Part shown: piece by piece, positions 62,140 through 64,000 of the stretch
How positions within the stretch are numbered: position 1 is the first letter of the stretch
Layout: every line of letters starts with the position of its first letter
Assembly: GCA_023458215.1 (NCBI GenBank)
Contig: JAEXAJ010000159.1
Coordinates: forward strand, 97,700-161,699
Reading direction: 5' to 3'
From: Bacteroidota bacterium
GTDB lineage: Bacteria; Bacteroidota; Bacteroidia; Bacteroidales; Bacteroidaceae
Length of the DNA stretch: 64,000 bases
The notes under the pieces: model-generated
Database searches by the model: none
Told to the model about the DNA's origin: nothing
Seen by the model: the letters and a program-made list of their open reading frames with translations, nothing else
Made by a program: the position numbers and the translations under genes

Positions 62140-63630
62140 TTACTTCTTTCGAAGTTGTTTATTAATGAGTATGCAAGCCGGAGCGGCTACGTCTCCGTGA
62201 TCGAAACCTTCCATTTCATAAAGGGTGACTTCTTGCCCTAAAGCCTTTAAGAGTGCATACAAGTGTGCATTCTCTTCGTAGCGCGCTAACATTTCCAGTT
62301 TTCTATCTCCAGTGATAAGTATCATCGGCGATGCATCTTTACGTACATTATTAGAAGGGGCATATTTGTCTATAATAGGGACATCGACAGGTAAACCACG
62401 TTCTTTACGAATGGTGTAGTGAGTAGTCGTCTGCCCGCTGATGGGGAAAACGCCTGCCAGCTTGTTGGCATCTATCTTCCATTTGGCTAAATAGCTTTTA
62501 TCCAAGTTCAGCATCAGGCAAATGTAACCTCCGGCAGAATGTCCCGCCAAATAGATCTTGTCTTTATTTCCTCCAAACTTCTCAATGTTTTCGAAAGTCC
62601 AGGCTACTGCTTCTGCTGCATCTTCCAGATAGGCCGGATGCTGGGCGTGCGGACTGAGGCGGTAATTCACTGCAATTACAGCATAACCTTGATCCAAAAA
62701 CTCTTTGGGGAAATGCTTTTGCCCACCTTCCAAACCGCCGCCATGGAACCACACCAGTGTAGAAAAGTCTTTTTTACCGATGGGGTAGTGAATGTCGAGT
62801 TTGCAACGTTCTTGCTTGTAAGCATCAGTTTTACCCGGATGGATATAAGAAATGTCTTTTTGCGTTTTATTGGCTTTCAAAGCCATAAATTCCGATGGAG
62901 TGACGAATTTTACATTCTCGGATTGCAGGAATTCGATGATCTTGGTGAAGTTGTTCCAGCGTTCTTCATCCCAACTGTTGGGGTGTCCTTGCAGATAGAA
63001 AGAAGTTAAGTCTTTCCACTCTCCGCGGTAATACTTCACAAACTCTTCATAATTAGGGTTATGTACCGGATACTCCATTTGCAACCTGTCGGGGACAACA
63101 TACCCCTTGAAATGTACTGGATTTTTGGGAGATCCTAGGGTCATTTTGATGTTTTCTATACGAGACAAGGCAAGATCGGTGTTTTCGTTTGTACTCGACC
63201 AGTGAGGCCCCCAAGTAGTAAGGGTAAGTCCAAGTTTGGCTTGTGCCAGACTGTCGGTTAAGTGCAAAGAACGATACTGAATATCGTAACTTTGTTCAAA
63301 CTCTCCGAAATCATCCGGCCCCATACGGTTGCGATAACCATGGTTCCAAAATTCAATATTCCCTTTTGCTGCACGGTCTTTCACCCACTGGAAGTATTCG
63401 GGTTTGTTTTCGGCTAGTGAAAAGCCGATGATGCCGAAGCCGGCTTTCAACCCTTTCGATTCGATGTAGTCGGCAACTCTGCTCCATCGAGGTGGAACGG
63501 CTTCACCCTTATCTCCGTAAGTTACGTCGTCCAGCTTTAATAGTACTATTTTTTGTTCTTGTGCAGAGAGGGCGTTTTGTGTGCCAATCAAGATTGCGAA
63601 TAACACAAATAAGAGTTTTACTTTTGTCAT
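62140..63630 (-). CDS. Secreted polysaccharide deacetylase-like / alpha-beta hydrolase fusion
   Basis: 496 residues with a signal peptide (about 1-23, ending LSAQ). Residues about 25-255 resemble a polysaccharide-deacetylase-type barrel (IVLLKLDDVTYGD with paired Asp; EFWNHGYRNR with a metal-type His). Residues about 265-496 are an esterase-type alpha/beta hydrolase with the oxyanion motif HGGG, nucleophile GHSAGG, acid Asp in ITGDRKL and His in FDHGD. The two halves suggest removal of two kinds of acyl groups from a glycan, or a carbohydrate esterase with an accessory domain. The substrate is unknown. Confidence 0.8.
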   Translation of the reverse strand: MTKVKLLFVLFAILIGTQNALSAQEQKIVLLKLDDVTYGDKGEAVPPRWSRVADYIESKGLKAGFGIIGFSLAENKPEYFQWVKDRAAKGNIEFWNHGYRNRMGPDDFGEFEQSYDIQYRSLHLTDSLAQAKLGLTLTTWGPHWSSTNENTDLALSRIENIKMTLGSPKNPVHFKGYVVPDRLQMEYPVHNPNYEEFVKYYRGEWKDLTSFYLQGHPNSWDEERWNNFTKIIEFLQSENVKFVTPSEFMALKANKTQKDISYIHPGKTDAYKQERCKLDIHYPIGKKDFSTLVWFHGGGLEGGQKHFPKEFLDQGYAVIAVNYRLSPHAQHPAYLEDAAEAVAWTFENIEKFGGNKDKIYLAGHSAGGYICLMLNLDKSYLAKWKIDANKLAGVFPISGQTTTHYTIRKERGLPVDVPIIDKYAPSNNVRKDASPMILITGDRKLEMLARYEENAHLYALLKALGQEVTLYEMEGFDHGDVAAPACILINKQLRKK

Positions 63631-63667
63631 AGTATTGTTTTAAATTATAGAATCAATGCTTAAAATG

Positions 63668-63675
63668 CAAATATA
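63668..63675 (-). promoter_or_regulatory. Promoter -7 box of the deacetylase-esterase gene
   Basis: Reads TATATTTG on the minus strand, 38 bases before the ATG; no TTTG at -33. Confidence 0.45.
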
Positions 63676-63762
63676 GTTCTTTTCTTTAATAGTTTCTTGT
63701 TCAATCTTTCTCTTTTTGTTTTTCTATGTATTGCAGGGAGGCTAATTTTTCGAATAGAACTT

Positions 63763-63793
63763 TTTGTACTTCAAGAAAATACTCCTATCTTTG
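63763..63793 (+). promoter_or_regulatory. Promoter of rpsA
   Basis: TTTG (63763-63766), a 19-base spacer and TATCTTTG (63786-63793) match both consensus elements exactly, 66 bases before the rpsA ATG. It is the best promoter match in the window, as expected for a ribosomal protein gene. Confidence 0.75.
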
Positions 63794-63858
63794 CCGCCGA
63801 TTTTAAAGAGTCAATATAAAGTCTCACTTAATTAACGAGTTAAACAATTTATTTATTA

Positions 63859-64000
63859 ATGGAAAATTTAAAGAATGTTGCTCCCATTGAAGACTTCAAC
63901 TGGGATGCCTACGAAAACGGTGAAACCGTAACAAACGTAAGTCACGAAGACTTAGAAAAAGCGTATGACACTACGCTGAACAAAGTTAACGACCGCGAGG
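63859..64000 (+). CDS. rpsA: 30S ribosomal protein S1 (start only)
   Basis: The window ends 47 codons into this gene. The visible N-terminus (MENLKNVAPIEDFNWDAYEN, then HEDLEKAYDTTLNKVNDRE) is what I recall for Bacteroides ribosomal protein S1, before its first S1 RNA-binding repeat. S1 helps bring mRNA to the 30S subunit. Confidence is limited by the short stretch. Confidence 0.82.
   Translation, partial: MENLKNVAPIEDFNWDAYENGETVTNVSHEDLEKAYDTTLNKVNDRE

Noticed and set aside
1..64000. tRNA, rRNA or insertion-sequence genes
   Set aside because: No cloverleaf-like segments, rRNA stretches or transposase motifs were recognised on either strand by eye; small RNAs without strong features could still be missed.

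Overview
The window reads as chromosomal DNA of a gut-type Bacteroides or close relative. The signs are paired SusC/SusD genes, a FecR anti-sigma/ECF sigma pair, a propeller-type carbohydrate sensor, glutamine synthetase III, a carbohydrate-active enzyme repertoire (GH31, GH97, GH43, GH84, GH20), and Bacteroides-type promoters (TTTG, about 19 bp, TAnnTTTG) in front of several genes. No rRNA, tRNA, CRISPR array, prophage or intact insertion sequence was seen.

Layout. 1-8.5 kb (minus strand): a TPR sensor kinase, a secreted GH31 glycosidase, a membrane-bound propeller/AraC regulator and a LacI repressor. 8.7-19.7 kb (plus strand): a sugar operon with an L-galactose-dehydrogenase-like aldo/keto reductase, an amidohydrolase-type lactonase, a FucP-like permease, a zinc alcohol dehydrogenase resembling L-galactonate 5-dehydrogenase, an unrecognised secreted beta-propeller, GH97 and two GH43 enzymes. 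Together they suggest release, uptake and oxidative breakdown of L-galactose or a related sugar. 19.9-36.8 kb: a polysaccharide utilisation locus with ECF sigma, FecR, two SusC/SusD pairs, GH84 and GH20, probably aimed at N-acetylhexosamine-containing host glycans.

36.8-46 kb (minus strand) holds housekeeping genes: an ABC-type pair, a DUF4836-type lipoprotein, rsmE, a bifunctional-nuclease-family gene, a nucleoside-type MFS permease, an RlmI-type methyltransferase, a 3'-5' exonuclease and a DUF5063-type gene. 46-48.5 kb is a small accessory patch: a broken VirE-like gene, an unknown secreted protein and an HU-like DNA-binding protein. 48.7-64 kb carries ftsK, lolA, trxB, a second GH20, a Crp/Fnr regulator, glnN, a DUF5686-type outer-membrane protein, a type II pantothenate kinase, a deacetylase-esterase fusion and the start of rpsA.

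The least explained features lie between genes. (i) Three unrelated tandem arrays share an exact 22-bp period; one is four perfect TTGCCA-N6-TGGCAA palindromes just upstream of the propeller/AraC regulator promoter. (ii) Six inverted-repeat elements built from short tandem words sit at gene 3' ends, and two of them supply C-terminal codons or the stop of the gene. (iii) A short leader or small-RNA-like unit with its own promoter-like box, a tiny ORF and a terminator precedes the MFS permease gene. (iv) A 150-bp inverted repeat splits the sugar operon. Family names come from recognising motifs by eye; no database search was run.
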